The notes under the pieces are model-generated. The model saw only the letters and a list, made by a program, of their open reading frames with translations. It ran no database searches and was not told the origin of the DNA. A stretch of DNA of 64,000 bases, taken from CBDFKK01 sp965248815. Its GTDB lineage: Bacteria > Pseudomonadota > Alphaproteobacteria > SMXP01. The stretch lies in contig CBDFKK010000002.1 of assembly GCA_965248815.1 (NCBI GenBank), positions 1 to 64,000 on the forward strand, written 5' to 3'. The position numbers and the translations under genes are program-made. This document shows, piece by piece, positions 45,765 through 54,905 of the stretch. Each line of letters starts with the position of its first letter. The stretch's first letter is position 1.

Positions 45765-46424
45765 TTATTTTGCTTGAGAGTGTGCGTCCTGTTCCAATGC
45801 TTTGTCCAAAAACTGCAGCAGGACAGACGACGGTTGCGCTCCAGATACCGCAATTTTGCTATTGGCAATAAACGTTGGGACGCCTGAAATACCCATCTCA
45901 CTAGCTTGACGAGCTTCTGCACCGACAATTTCAACATCCATGTCAGTTGCAAGCCGTGAGGCAATCGCTTCGCCGTCCATTCCGGCACTTTCGGCTATTT
46001 GACTTAAGACTTCGCGATCTCCGATATCTTTGCCTTGTTCAAAATAGGCTTGAAATAAATGGGTTACGACCGCGTCTTGAAATCCATCGATTTGAGACCA
46101 GCGAATAAGCCTATGAGAGTCTACCGTGTTTGGAGTTCGAGCGATCGCTTCAAAGTTAAACCGCAACCCATCTTCTTGGCCGGCCGCCTCCAATGCCTCA
46201 AGCATGGATTTAGATCGTCCGCTGTCGCCAAATTTTTTCTTCAAATATGTCTTACGATCAATGCCGCCTGCGGGCACGGTCGGATCTAACTGAAACGGCC
46301 GCCATACGATTTCCACGTGATTTCCATTGAACTGGGAAAGCGCTTGCTCCAGCCGCACTTTACCCACGTAACACCATGGGCAAATCGTGTCTGAAACGAT
46401 GTCAAGTTGAACAGATGAGGACAT
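45765..46424 (-). CDS. DsbA-family (FrnE-like) thiol oxidoreductase
   Basis: 219 aa. It starts with a beta-strand and the redox motif CPWC at residues 15-18 (DTICPWCYVGK). The inserted helical domain has RFNFEAIARTPNTVDSHRL, and the cis-proline region near the end is GISGVPTFIANSK. No signal peptide, so it works in the cytoplasm, like FrnE and 2-hydroxychromene-isomerase relatives. Substrates are unknown. Its stop lies 28 bp from that of mfd (convergent). Confidence 0.9.
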   Translation of the reverse strand: MSSSVQLDIVSDTICPWCYVGKVRLEQALSQFNGNHVEIVWRPFQLDPTVPAGGIDRKTYLKKKFGDSGRSKSMLEALEAAGQEDGLRFNFEAIARTPNTVDSHRLIRWSQIDGFQDAVVTHLFQAYFEQGKDIGDREVLSQIAESAGMDGEAIASRLATDMDVEIVGAEARQASEMGISGVPTFIANSKIAVSGAQPSSVLLQFLDKALEQDAHSQAK

Positions 46425-46466
46425 CAGCCCACACTATCTGAGAGGTTACGGCGAATAAACCGGAAA

Positions 46467-47795
46467 TTAATCCGCGCGAGCGTGAGCTCGTGCCTGTGCA
46501 ATTAAATTCGCGCCTGATAATCCTTGCCGGAAAGCGGTAAGTCCAGCTTTGAGTTGAACGGTCACAGGGTCTTCTGCATTTCCTGAATCAAATAGCGTAT
46601 TATTGATGACGCCTGAAAGTCTTCGAAGCGGGAGGCGTGCTTGGCTGTCGTCGGTGTTGGGCGGCAATAGAACAAGTTCAGAGCCGCCATATCGCGCTGG
46701 AAAATCTTCTCCTCGGACGAGGGAACCGAATATGCTGCCGATCTGTGCCAGAACACGGTCGCCGACGGCATAGCCATACTGTTCATTAATGGCCGACATG
46801 TTTTTAATTTCAAAATAGGCGGTTGTGAAGCCACGATTATGTTTTACAGCATCGGCGACGACGCGGTCGATGTGGGCGCGCAGAAATCCGTACGTATACA
46901 GACCCGTAAGGGAGTCATGAGTAATCGATTGATGTCCGTTGGCGTAAAAATCCCGCAATGTCTTTCGGCAACGCGATTCGCGGACCAATACGTTAGTTCG
47001 CCGCTCCAGTTCCTGCTCTCGAACCGGCTTGGCTAATATATCAGTGGCTCCGTCCCGATAGACTTCTTCCGGTGAGGATAACCGCCGAAGGTCCGCAAGC
47101 ACGATGATGGGGATGTTAAACAGTCGAGGATTGCGGCGCATGTGTTCGCCCACGCTCAATAAGTCAGATATGTTGTCAGTGACGTTGAGTATGACGACAT
47201 CAAAGTGGCTTTGGTTGAGGTAGTCGACGGCCATAGAAGTTGTGAAAGCGCCAACGATCGACGTTTTCTTTTTATTTAATACGGATTGCATTTGCGAATA
47301 ATCGGTATCGGCTTCACCAACGACAAGAATTTTGACGTCGTCGACATCAAGCAGGTCTTCAAGGTTGGGGAGGCGCTCTAATCCAAAGTCGGCGGCGGTG
47401 AGCAAGCGTCGCTCAAACTCTTGGGCCATTGTGTCTAAGCGTACGAGTGATTCAATCCGACTGACGAGCTGCATGTCGTGAAATGGTTGGGCAAAGCGCG
47501 TTTCAATGGCCGCTGTTTCATCGCTGTCGTCGCCGACCAATATAACGGGGTATTTGACAGCAGAATGGCTGCGCTTCATCGCTTCGGCCAAATCCTGAAC
47601 CGTGCCAGGAGATAGTGTTTGCTGATCCGGTTCAATGATTGCAAGGTCAGGCTCTTGGCTGCTGATGACGTGTTCGGCGACATCAGCATTTGCTGCGGCA
47701 TGGCATTGATAGCCGCGAGCATCAAGCATTGCGGTCAGCCGCATGCGCGACGTTGAGTCACCACTGACCACTAAGACTCGAGCGGAAAAAGGCAT
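46467..47795 (-). CDS. Degenerate PleD/PopA-like REC-REC-GGDEF protein
   Basis: 442 aa with the PleD layout. REC1 (residues about 5-120) has Glu55 where the phosphoacceptor Asp belongs (PDLAIIEPDQ). REC2 (about 154-275) has Asn204 there (FDVVILNVTD) but keeps the KP near its end (LAKPVRE). The GGDEF domain (about 295-440) has GGSEL at 370-374 in place of GGDEF, and FEIKN where FDIDxF is expected. The c-di-GMP inhibitory site is intact: RGED (361-364), five residues before the motif. Catalysis is unlikely; c-di-GMP binding is likely. Caulobacter PopA has the same logic. The gene stands alone, 42 bp upstream of the start of the DsbA-like gene on the same strand. Confidence 0.88.
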   Translation of the reverse strand: MPFSARVLVVSGDSTSRMRLTAMLDARGYQCHAAANADVAEHVISSQEPDLAIIEPDQQTLSPGTVQDLAEAMKRSHSAVKYPVILVGDDSDETAAIETRFAQPFHDMQLVSRIESLVRLDTMAQEFERRLLTAADFGLERLPNLEDLLDVDDVKILVVGEADTDYSQMQSVLNKKKTSIVGAFTTSMAVDYLNQSHFDVVILNVTDNISDLLSVGEHMRRNPRLFNIPIIVLADLRRLSSPEEVYRDGATDILAKPVREQELERRTNVLVRESRCRKTLRDFYANGHQSITHDSLTGLYTYGFLRAHIDRVVADAVKHNRGFTTAYFEIKNMSAINEQYGYAVGDRVLAQIGSIFGSLVRGEDFPARYGGSELVLLPPNTDDSQARLPLRRLSGVINNTLFDSGNAEDPVTVQLKAGLTAFRQGLSGANLIAQARAHARAD

Positions 47796-47966
47796 GAGAA
47801 GCGTCCGCGATTGCTACCAACCCAAAGCAAGTATTCTCCGCCAAACATGACGTGCCTGAATGACCAGAGCGTTAATTCCGTCAATCTTAATCAATCGTCA
47901 ACGAACGGCGAGCACGTGGCTGGGATTCCTAGGTATGAAATGAGCGCCTGAGAACTAAACAACTAA

Positions 47967-48458
47967 TTAACATGACCAGGATTGGGAGACCTTTGTTTCA
48001 TGGACAGCTGTTCGTTGCACAAGAGTTCCACGGTGATACCAGCGCCATAGCCGCGACCGGAATGCGCCGTGCCTATGAAATCGAAGACTTTCGATGGCGT
48101 ACATTTCCGGCGCATCCGTTCGCCGCCAACAGAATAGGATTTTGTGATTTTCGAGATTGCTTGATGTTTTTAAAATCCAGCCTGAAAGCAGGTCATTACT
48201 CCACACCAGCCTGTCGTTGGAAAACCATGCTGGAAATTCGCGCTGGTCTGTCCTTCCGTCATACCAAGAATAATAGTTTGTTTGATAGTAGGGATACGGA
48301 TCGACATCTGGTATGCGGCATACGGATCTGACTTGATGTTGGTCGACCAATGTACCGGACCTGTCGAAGTGACGATAAGACCCCTCCCAAATGCCCTCGT
48401 TCAAAGCAAGCATGGGCATCTGCCCCCGCAAGCCATATGTCCTGGCCGCAACAATCAT
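47967..48458 (-). CDS. Hypothetical protein, DUF3598-like
   Basis: Up to 163 aa; the start MPMLALNEG at 48419 is more natural than 48458. The protein is rich in aromatic residues and beta-strand pattern (GIWEGSYRHFDRSGTLVDQHQV, shown in part; YPYYQTNYYSWYDG; LVWSNDLLSGW; LWRWYHRGTLVQRT), which recalls the lipocalin-like fold of DUF3598-type proteins. No function is known to me. It is flanked by 170 bp and 128 bp gaps, and the neighbouring fnr-type regulator is on the same strand. Confidence 0.6.
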   Translation of the reverse strand: MIVAARTYGLRGQMPMLALNEGIWEGSYRHFDRSGTLVDQHQVRSVCRIPDVDPYPYYQTNYYSWYDGRTDQREFPAWFSNDRLVWSNDLLSGWILKTSSNLENHKILFCWRRTDAPEMYAIESLRFHRHGAFRSRLWRWYHRGTLVQRTAVHETKVSQSWSC

Positions 48459-48586
48459 AAGTCTGACCTAAACAGCCGCGCACGTTCAAAGGTGGAAAAC
48501 GGCAATTGAAGTTCCGGTCAAATATCAAGCAATGGAGAGTGAAAATCATTGACCGAGGTCAAAAATGAAACGGGGAGCCTGCGGCG

Positions 48587-49321
48587 TTATTCTTCGCCTG
48601 CGGCCAAGGACTGCAATACTTTGAGATCAGTCAACTGAACTTCATTTGCCCCGACTAGATGAATCACATGCTTGGTCTTTAGTTTGGTCAGGGCGCGGCT
48701 GACAGTTTCGATTGTCAAGCCAAGATAGTCAGCTATGTCTCCTCGCGACATCGGAAGGTGAACGAATTTTGACTCAGCTCCGTTCCGTTCTTGCCTTTCC
48801 GCAAGATGAAGAAGAAACCCGGCGACCCTTTGTTCCGCGGTCAGTTGGCCCAGCGCAAAAGCCAAATCAATGGAACTGGCGAGAACTTTTGATGAGATCA
48901 ATCGGAACTGTCGGTCCATCGCCGGAAAAAGAGCAAGAAAATCCTCAAACTTTTTTCGCTCCCATCGGCAAAGCTGAGCATCCGCGCAAGCCTCTGCACT
49001 GACTTCATAGGTTTCACCAGGAGTGAGGCCGATCAGATCACCGGTTAGCAAAAAACCCAGCACCTGACGCTGACCCGCTGGCCCCATGCGGTAGACAGTT
49101 ATCGTACCCTTTTGAATATTGTAGATGTGTTTGGCGGGCTCATCGTCCAGAAATAACGTCTGGCCCCTATCCAGATCGATATGGGTAGAAGCCTTAAACA
49201 AAGTTGGCAAGTTCGTATCTGACAGGCCAATGCAAAGATCGCTAAGCCGGGCAGGGCAGTCGAAGCAGGCAATGGCTTCGACAGGCCCTTCGGGAGTTGC
49301 TCTGTAAGATTTGTCTGTCAC
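48587..49321 (-). CDS. fnrL: FnrL-type Crp/Fnr regulator with putative 4Fe-4S cluster
   Basis: 244 aa. Cysteines 19, 22, 30 and 118 have the spacing C-x2-C-x7-C then 88 residues to the fourth, the pattern of alphaproteobacterial FnrL oxygen sensors. A cNMP-type beta-roll (about 40-150) and a winged HTH with MSRGDIADYLGLTIETVSRALTKL (recognition helix ExxSR, as in FNR) follow. It should switch genes at low oxygen through TTGAT-type sites. I saw no clear FNR box next to it. Divergent from the CoA-transferase gene at 49467. Confidence 0.9.
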   Translation of the reverse strand: MTDKSYRATPEGPVEAIACFDCPARLSDLCIGLSDTNLPTLFKASTHIDLDRGQTLFLDDEPAKHIYNIQKGTITVYRMGPAGQRQVLGFLLTGDLIGLTPGETYEVSAEACADAQLCRWERKKFEDFLALFPAMDRQFRLISSKVLASSIDLAFALGQLTAEQRVAGFLLHLAERQERNGAESKFVHLPMSRGDIADYLGLTIETVSRALTKLKTKHVIHLVGANEVQLTDLKVLQSLAAGEE

Positions 49322-49466
49322 CGAGAATCTAACCTTCGCCTAATACAAGAGAATATGTTACTCGCAATCAGCTGAACGAGAAAGCGAAGGTTGACGCGCT
49401 AAACGCCCAGGGCTTTGCGCATGAAGGAACGTTAAGTCAAGGCGTAAGGCGAAATGGGAGACGGGT

Positions 49467-50591
49467 ATGGGTCCCCTTGAAGGTGTAAAAATCGTCGAGT
49501 TTGCCGGAATAGGGCCGGTGCCTTTTTGTGCCATGCTGCTCTCAGACATGGGGGCCGAGATTATTCGCATCGACCGCAAGGGGGAGCGTTCCGGCACGAA
49601 ATATGATGTGACTGGTCGTGGCCGCCAGTCCGTTGCGCTAGATATCAAAAACCCCAGGGGTCTCGATGCCTGCCTGCGCTTGATTGAACGGGCGGATATT
49701 CTTATCGAAGGATTCCGTCCGGGAGTCATGGAACGTCTTGGACTTGGCCCGAATGCCTGTTTGGAAATAAATCCGAAACTCGTTTACGGACGCATGACGG
49801 GATGGGGGCAGGACGGACCGCTCGCCAAGGCGGCGGGCCATGACATAAATTACATCGCATTGTCAGGCGTTCTTCATGCGATTGGTCCCGCTCATAAAAA
49901 GCCGTTGCCTCCCCTCAATCTTGTTGGGGATTTTGGCGGGGGCGCGCTCTATTTGGCGTTAGGCGTGGTCGCAGCCCTCTTCGAGGCGCGACAATCAAAA
50001 AAAGGGCAGGTGGTCGACGCGGCCATGACCGACGGCTCGGCGTCTTTACTAGCCAGCCATTTTGGATATCTGGCACAAGGTATATGGAAAACAGAACGCG
50101 GCACGAATTTCTTGGATGGTGGGGCGCATTTTTACAATAGTTATGAAACGGCTGACGGCAAATTCATCGCCATCGGATCAATCGAACCAAAGTTTTACGC
50201 CTTGCTGCGGCAGCACGCGAACCTTGTTGACAACGAGTTCGATCACCAAATGGATCCGCACCATTGGCCTCAGTTGAAAGAAAAGCTGGATACGGTGTTC
50301 AAAACCAAAACGCGGCAAGAATGGTGCGACGTAATGGAGGGCACAGACGTGTGTTTTGCTCCCGTCTTGTCCATGGAAGAAGCCGGACAACATGCTCACA
50401 ATCGTGCGCGGCAAACCATCGTCGAGATAGACGGCGTCGCCCAACCGGCGCCAGCTCCCCGCTTTAGCCGCACGCCATCTGCGATCCAAGGTCCGCCGCC
50501 AGAGACCGGTGCAGATACGCAAGCCGCTCTGCTGGCTTGGGGTTGTTCCCAAGAAGAGATCGAAGAGTTGAAAACGAGTAACGCTATATGA
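49467..50591 (+). CDS. Alpha-methylacyl-CoA racemase / CaiB-BaiF family
   Basis: 374 aa. Family features: LEGVKIVEFAGIGPVPFCAMLLSDMGAEIIRID (shown in part), EGFRPGVMERLGLGP, GHDINYIALSG (the His of the racemase active site) and NLVGDFGGGALYLALG (the Asp). The C-terminal DVCFAPVLSMEEA is also typical. Its closest type is AMACR, which epimerises 2-methylacyl-CoAs in branched-chain lipid breakdown; a plain CoA-transferase is possible. The stop overlaps the next start by 4 bp (ATGA). Confidence 0.9.
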   Translation: MGPLEGVKIVEFAGIGPVPFCAMLLSDMGAEIIRIDRKGERSGTKYDVTGRGRQSVALDIKNPRGLDACLRLIERADILIEGFRPGVMERLGLGPNACLEINPKLVYGRMTGWGQDGPLAKAAGHDINYIALSGVLHAIGPAHKKPLPPLNLVGDFGGGALYLALGVVAALFEARQSKKGQVVDAAMTDGSASLLASHFGYLAQGIWKTERGTNFLDGGAHFYNSYETADGKFIAIGSIEPKFYALLRQHANLVDNEFDHQMDPHHWPQLKEKLDTVFKTKTRQEWCDVMEGTDVCFAPVLSMEEAGQHAHNRARQTIVEIDGVAQPAPAPRFSRTPSAIQGPPPETGADTQAALLAWGCSQEEIEELKTSNAI

Positions 50592-51319
50592 GCGCCTTGC
50601 CAGGGACCACAGGGCGTCGGCGCATTTATCTTATGCGCCATGGTCATGTCGATTATTTCAGCGAGGCTGTTAAACGATCACAGCACTTGGACGAAGTCCC
50701 CTTGACGGAGCTTGGCCGCGAACAAGTGACTGCGGCGGCGCAGGCACTGTCCCACGTGACGTTCGATCGCGCGGTTTGTTCAGGCCTGCCGCACACAAGA
50801 GAAACGGCCAAGCTCGTGCTCGATCAACAAGCGAATTCGGCCCCCAATCTCGAAGTGCGGGAAGAGCTCAAGGAAATTAACACTGGAAGGCCGATGAAGA
50901 TCATCAGCCGCGAGCAGCTAGCGGCCCTGATGGCGTTTCACTTCGACAATGCCGCTCAAGAGGGCGCGGAGCTATTTGAGGACGGAGAGAAGTTTGCAGA
51001 CGCCTATGAGCGGGCCGTGCGCGGAATTGAAACGCTGCTTGTTGAACCCAACTGGCACAGCATGCTTGTCACCGCCCACGAGGGAACCAATCGCTTGCTC
51101 TTGGGCTGGGCCACCGGCAATGGCCTCAATGCCATTCAAGCATTCGAGCAGGACCTCGCCTGCATCAATATTTTGGATTTCGATCTTGTGCCGCGCGAAG
51201 ACGGCGAGGGGACGCAGATCGAGCGCAAAATCATCAAAGCGGTCAACCTCACGCCGTACAACTTCGTCAAGCACTGCATGAACTTGACCAGCATCGAAAC
51301 GATCTTTGCGAAGCTTTAG
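50588..51319 (+). CDS. Histidine phosphatase superfamily (phosphoglycerate mutase-like)
   Basis: 243 aa. The phosphate-acceptor motif LMRHGH lies near residues 15-20. The second catalytic His is in VTAHEGTNR (about residue 160), with Glu in REELKEI of the helical cap. Members remove phosphate from sugars, proteins or coenzymes. The 4-bp overlap with the racemase gene shows co-transcription and suggests a common pathway, for example CoA-ester or phosphorylated-intermediate metabolism, but the substrate cannot be read from the sequence. Confidence 0.85.
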   Translation: MSALPGTTGRRRIYLMRHGHVDYFSEAVKRSQHLDEVPLTELGREQVTAAAQALSHVTFDRAVCSGLPHTRETAKLVLDQQANSAPNLEVREELKEINTGRPMKIISREQLAALMAFHFDNAAQEGAELFEDGEKFADAYERAVRGIETLLVEPNWHSMLVTAHEGTNRLLLGWATGNGLNAIQAFEQDLACINILDFDLVPREDGEGTQIERKIIKAVNLTPYNFVKHCMNLTSIETIFAKL

Positions 51320-51339
51320 TTTCAAATTGCACAGCCGCG

Positions 51340-53190
51340 CTAGTTGTCCGGCAGCATCCACCAGGTATCGATTTTGGTGCCGGTCAGCGGCACGCGATCT
51401 GGTGGTTGCAGCTCGAACCAATAGGCGACGCGGTCCGCCGGCAAGTAGTAGAACGGAATGATGTAATGGCCCGACAGTAAGACGCGATCGAGGGCCCGGG
51501 CCGCCGCCACCAGGTCGTCGCGTGTGCGTGCATCCGTCAGGGCCGCGATCATGGCATCGACCGCATCGCTTTTGACCCCGGCGAGATTAAACGTGCCGTC
51601 GATATTGGCTTCTTTGGAGCCATAGCGGAACGCTTGTTCGTTTCCCGGCGACAAAGTCCCGCGCCAACTAAAGGGCACCATGTCGAAGTCATAAGTCTCT
51701 TGGCGCTCATGAAACTGAGCATTATCGACGGGCCTGACGTCCACTTTTATTCCGACACCTTCGAGCGTCTTTGCGAATGTCAGCGCGATTCGCTCTTCCA
51801 CAGCACGCTGGAGCAAGATCTCAAAGGTAAAAGGTTCACCCGTCTTCTGGTTGACCATTTGGCCGTCGTGCACAACCCAGCCGGCATCTGAAAGCAATTG
51901 CAAGGCCCGGCGTTTGTTGGCGCGGACGGCCCCAGCCGAGCCGCCGGCCGGGGCCTTCCAACCTTGCGCCATAACGTCAGCTTTGACGGACTCGGGATAA
52001 GGCTTTAGCAGCTTTTCTTCCAGCGCATTGACAAGCGTGCCCGAAGTTCCGAGGTCTGAATTGTCGAAGAAGCTCTCTACCCGTTTGAACGAGCCGTAAA
52101 ATAAGTTTTGATTCATCCACTCAAAATCGAATAGATGAATGAGGGCGCTGCGTACGCGCTCATCCTCAAACATTTCTCTTCTGGTGTTGAAGACAAAGCC
52201 GTACATGTCGGACGGGCGCCCGTGTGCGAATTCTTTGCGTTGAACTCTTCCATCCTTGGTGGCGGAAAAATCGTATCCCGTAGCCCAATTTTTCGCCGAA
52301 CGCTCATAACGCAAGAGGACATCACCGCGCTTAAAGGCTTCAAACAGCGTTGCGCTGTCGCGGAAAAAATCATAGCGAATGTCATCAAAATTATGCCGTC
52401 CGCGATTGACCGCCAGGCCATTTCCCCAATAGTTGGGATTGTGCGAAAACGTAATGCGGCGGCCAGGCTCCACTTGGCTGATGACATAAGGACCGCTGCC
52501 GAGCGGGACATCAAGCGAGCTTCTGTCAAACTGGCGAGGTTCAAAAAACGCTTTTGACAGGATGGGCATGAGGCCCATGATCAAGGGCAATTCCCGATTG
52601 CCTGTGTCCTTGAAAACGAAGCGCACTTTGCCCGGCGCCGGTTGCTCGATCCGATCAACCAACGAATAGTAGCGCCGCATGTTAGGGCGGCCTTGGTCTT
52701 TGAGCGTTTGCCAAGAAAAGATGACATCGTCAGTCGTAATTGACGTGCCATCGGAAAAACGCGCTTCGGCCCGAAGTTCAAACTCAACCCAGCTGCGATC
52801 CTCAGGCGTCTCGACGGAATTAGCGATCAAACCGTAGAGCGAAAACGGTTCGTCGTGTCCGCGCATCATAAGACTTTCAAACGTGTGCACCTGCACAAGC
52901 AAGTAAGAAATATCGTACTGAGCTTGAGGTGAATTTCCCTGCAGGATGAAAGGATTCAAACTGTCGAATGTCCCAAGTGCGCCAACAACGAGTTCTCCGC
53001 CTTTCATGGCAGACGGATCGATATAATCGAACCGCCTAAAGCCGGCGCTATAACGTGGCTCCCCATGCATCGCGATGGCATGCCTGGGTCCTGTACCCGG
53101 CGCGAGCTTGTCGGCCGCACCGGCAACGCCTGATGCGGTAATCAATAGGCACACGCACCAACTCAACAGTTTCACACCGGTCAGCCGCAT
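51340..53190 (-). CDS. Extracellular solute-binding protein family 5 (YejA-like)
   Basis: 616 aa with a signal peptide (SWCVCLLITASGVAGAA). A peptide/nickel-binding fold follows (KGGELVVGALGTFDSLNPFI, SDGTSITTDDVIFSWQ, GSGPYVISQVEPG, HNPNYWG). The large size and the RRYYSLVDRIE and DFEWMNQNLFYGSFKRVESFF pieces resemble YejA/microcin C-type binding proteins. It should deliver oligopeptides to an ABC importer. The permease and ATPase genes are not in the neighbourhood, so it may be an orphan or work with a distant Yej operon. Confidence 0.9.
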   Translation of the reverse strand: MRLTGVKLLSWCVCLLITASGVAGAADKLAPGTGPRHAIAMHGEPRYSAGFRRFDYIDPSAMKGGELVVGALGTFDSLNPFILQGNSPQAQYDISYLLVQVHTFESLMMRGHDEPFSLYGLIANSVETPEDRSWVEFELRAEARFSDGTSITTDDVIFSWQTLKDQGRPNMRRYYSLVDRIEQPAPGKVRFVFKDTGNRELPLIMGLMPILSKAFFEPRQFDRSSLDVPLGSGPYVISQVEPGRRITFSHNPNYWGNGLAVNRGRHNFDDIRYDFFRDSATLFEAFKRGDVLLRYERSAKNWATGYDFSATKDGRVQRKEFAHGRPSDMYGFVFNTRREMFEDERVRSALIHLFDFEWMNQNLFYGSFKRVESFFDNSDLGTSGTLVNALEEKLLKPYPESVKADVMAQGWKAPAGGSAGAVRANKRRALQLLSDAGWVVHDGQMVNQKTGEPFTFEILLQRAVEERIALTFAKTLEGVGIKVDVRPVDNAQFHERQETYDFDMVPFSWRGTLSPGNEQAFRYGSKEANIDGTFNLAGVKSDAVDAMIAALTDARTRDDLVAAARALDRVLLSGHYIIPFYYLPADRVAYWFELQPPDRVPLTGTKIDTWWMLPDN

Positions 53191-53556
53191 TGTGTGTTCG
53201 TCTCCGTTTCGTCAGTGCGCTTGGCGCGGCGCCAAAGCAGTCCAGAGTCTTGTCCACCTTAACCCGCGAGGGTTGTGAGTTCGTGAACCATCGCCAACAA
53301 GAATGGCCAATTTATGACAGTTTCGGGCCGGAAAAATGGTCCAGATGCACCTCAACATTTACCTGAACAAAAGCCCGCAACTCGCATTCATCAGGGGTTC
53401 AGGGCCGATACATAAAGTAGTTGTTAATCGTGTTTAAGAGGGAAGATCAATGAATTTTCTAAATTTTTCGTTGCCTCAAAAACGCGGTCAGCGAGCGAAT
53501 GAAACTTGGTGATGTTCGGGATGTTCTTTCCCTCATGGGACTAAGGGAGTTGTGAA
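53191..53556. other. 366-bp leader region before the hypothetical gene at 53557
   Basis: It contains a short ORF with a good ribosome-binding site (53450-53512, listed separately). Otherwise nothing is recognised. Confidence 0.35.
53450..53512 (+). CDS. Possible 20-aa leader or small protein
   Basis: MNFLNFSLPQKRGQRANETW with a strong purine-rich site (AGAGGGAAG) ending 4 bases before the ATG. It sits 44 bp upstream of the gene at 53557. It is too short to judge by codon use. It could be a leader peptide or chance. Confidence 0.25.
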   Translation: MNFLNFSLPQKRGQRANETW

Positions 53557-54543
53557 ATGGCCGCGATATATGAAGTTGATCGTCCAGCTAGACGTAGCGT
53601 TTTTCACTTTTTGGGCATGATGATCGTAGGCGCTGCGGGCGTGGCCGCCGCTCTGGTGACGGACTTTGTCGCCAAGGGAGATGCCTCCGCCATTTTAAAA
53701 ATGAATGTGATTCTAAATCAGTTGGCCCCTTGGGAGGTGCCGCTGGGCTATCTGACGTTAGCGTTGCTTGTTGCTGGACCGATGGCCGTACTGGTTTTCG
53801 AGCCGCGCACCAAACGAGCAGCTTTCTATACGGGAGCGAGCGTGCTCGCGGTCGCCATGGCGGGAACGCCGGTCGAAGAACTCGAGCGCATGGCACCGTT
53901 GTTTGATTTCAACCCCCCGGCGCTGCAAGGAATGGTCAGTCCGGCCATGCCCACATTGCCGGAAACGATGCTTGATCCTCAAGCCAACCCGGACGAGACG
54001 TCATTCTTGAGCGGAAATGGCGACGGTAGGGGTGAATTTAATATGGCGATGGAAACCGGAACGTTAGAGCTGGCAACATATACCCCGTGTGTTGATGAGC
54101 AGACACCCGTTGTGGCTGCTGGTTTTTCATTTGCCAGCATGATGACAAGCGAATGTTTCAATGACCGCACAATTGTTCCGGCGCAAATGAACACATCTGT
54201 TGCTGTTACGGTATCGGTCCTGCTGCCGGACGATAGCGAACCTCCGAAAATGTCCGCACGGCTTTATGACTCGGTGAGTGACCAAACTTGGGATTTGGGT
54301 GTCGGACGGGCCAGCAGGAAGAACGGGGGTTACCTTGTGACTTACACGGCAAATGTCGCTCCCAACACTACATCGGGTAAACCATTGGCCCATCTTTACG
54401 TGCGGGTTGAAGCAGAAGGCTATGAGATCGCGGAAACCGACCAACAGTTATCCAACGTCGCTCCCGTCGTACTTGGACTGCAGTTGGCCAACTCCAGCCA
54501 ACCGATATGGATGCAACGCTTTAGCCGGCCCTACAAATTCTAA
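53557..54543 (+). CDS. Hypothetical membrane-anchored protein, 328 aa
   Basis: The N-terminal third has three hydrophobic helices (FHFLGMMIVGAAGVAAALVTDF, shown in part; VPLGYLTLALLVAGPMAVLVF; AAFYTGASVLAVAMAG). The rest (about 210 residues) is a probably periplasmic beta-rich domain with two closely placed Cys residues (YTPCVDE, TSECFND) and VAVTVSVLLPDDSEPPKM. I do not recognise a family. It has its own leader and convergent hspQ downstream. Confidence 0.7.
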   Translation: MAAIYEVDRPARRSVFHFLGMMIVGAAGVAAALVTDFVAKGDASAILKMNVILNQLAPWEVPLGYLTLALLVAGPMAVLVFEPRTKRAAFYTGASVLAVAMAGTPVEELERMAPLFDFNPPALQGMVSPAMPTLPETMLDPQANPDETSFLSGNGDGRGEFNMAMETGTLELATYTPCVDEQTPVVAAGFSFASMMTSECFNDRTIVPAQMNTSVAVTVSVLLPDDSEPPKMSARLYDSVSDQTWDLGVGRASRKNGGYLVTYTANVAPNTTSGKPLAHLYVRVEAEGYEIAETDQQLSNVAPVVLGLQLANSSQPIWMQRFSRPYKF

Positions 54544-54575
54544 CCCGGCTCGGAAGAAACAGCTTATTTGGAAGT

Positions 54576-54905
54576 CTAGTGGGTGTGTTCTCGCAGGAGC
54601 TCGTAAGTGCCGTTGTCCAACCTGCCGAACATTTCTTTCACTTGAGGATGGCGCACCGGCTCGCCGGTGTCGTCGGTCAATAGATTTTGTTCCGACACGT
54701 AGGCGATGTAGTCGGTTTCTTCGTTTTCGGCCAGCAAGTGATAAAATGGCTGATCTTTGCGCGGGCGCATGTTTTCCGGGATTGACAGCCACCATTCCTC
54801 GGAATTGCTGAATGTCGGGTCGACGTCGAAAATCACACCCCGGAACGGGAAAATGCGATGGCGGACGACCTGACCGATATTAAATTTTGCGCGCCGACCT
54901 CTCAT
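54576..54905 (-). CDS. hspQ: Heat shock protein HspQ
   Basis: 109 aa from ATG 54905 (MRGRRAKFNIGQVVRHRIFPFRGVIFD.., shown in part). The core YccV/HspQ signature is present (VVRHRIFPFRGVIFDVDP, PFYHLLAENE, YVSEQNLL). An earlier ATG at 54980 adds residues foreign to the family. It acts as a Lon-related proteolysis factor and hemimethylated-DNA-binding homologue. No heat-shock promoter is obvious upstream. Confidence 0.92.
   Translation of the reverse strand: MRGRRAKFNIGQVVRHRIFPFRGVIFDVDPTFSNSEEWWLSIPENMRPRKDQPFYHLLAENEETDYIAYVSEQNLLTDDTGEPVRHPQVKEMFGRLDNGTYELLREHTH

Noticed and set aside
53588..54444. Several antisense open frames inside the gene at 53557
   Set aside because: They are mirror frames of a coding region with no start signals of their own; the same holds for the many antisense frames in mccA, mfd and the transposases.
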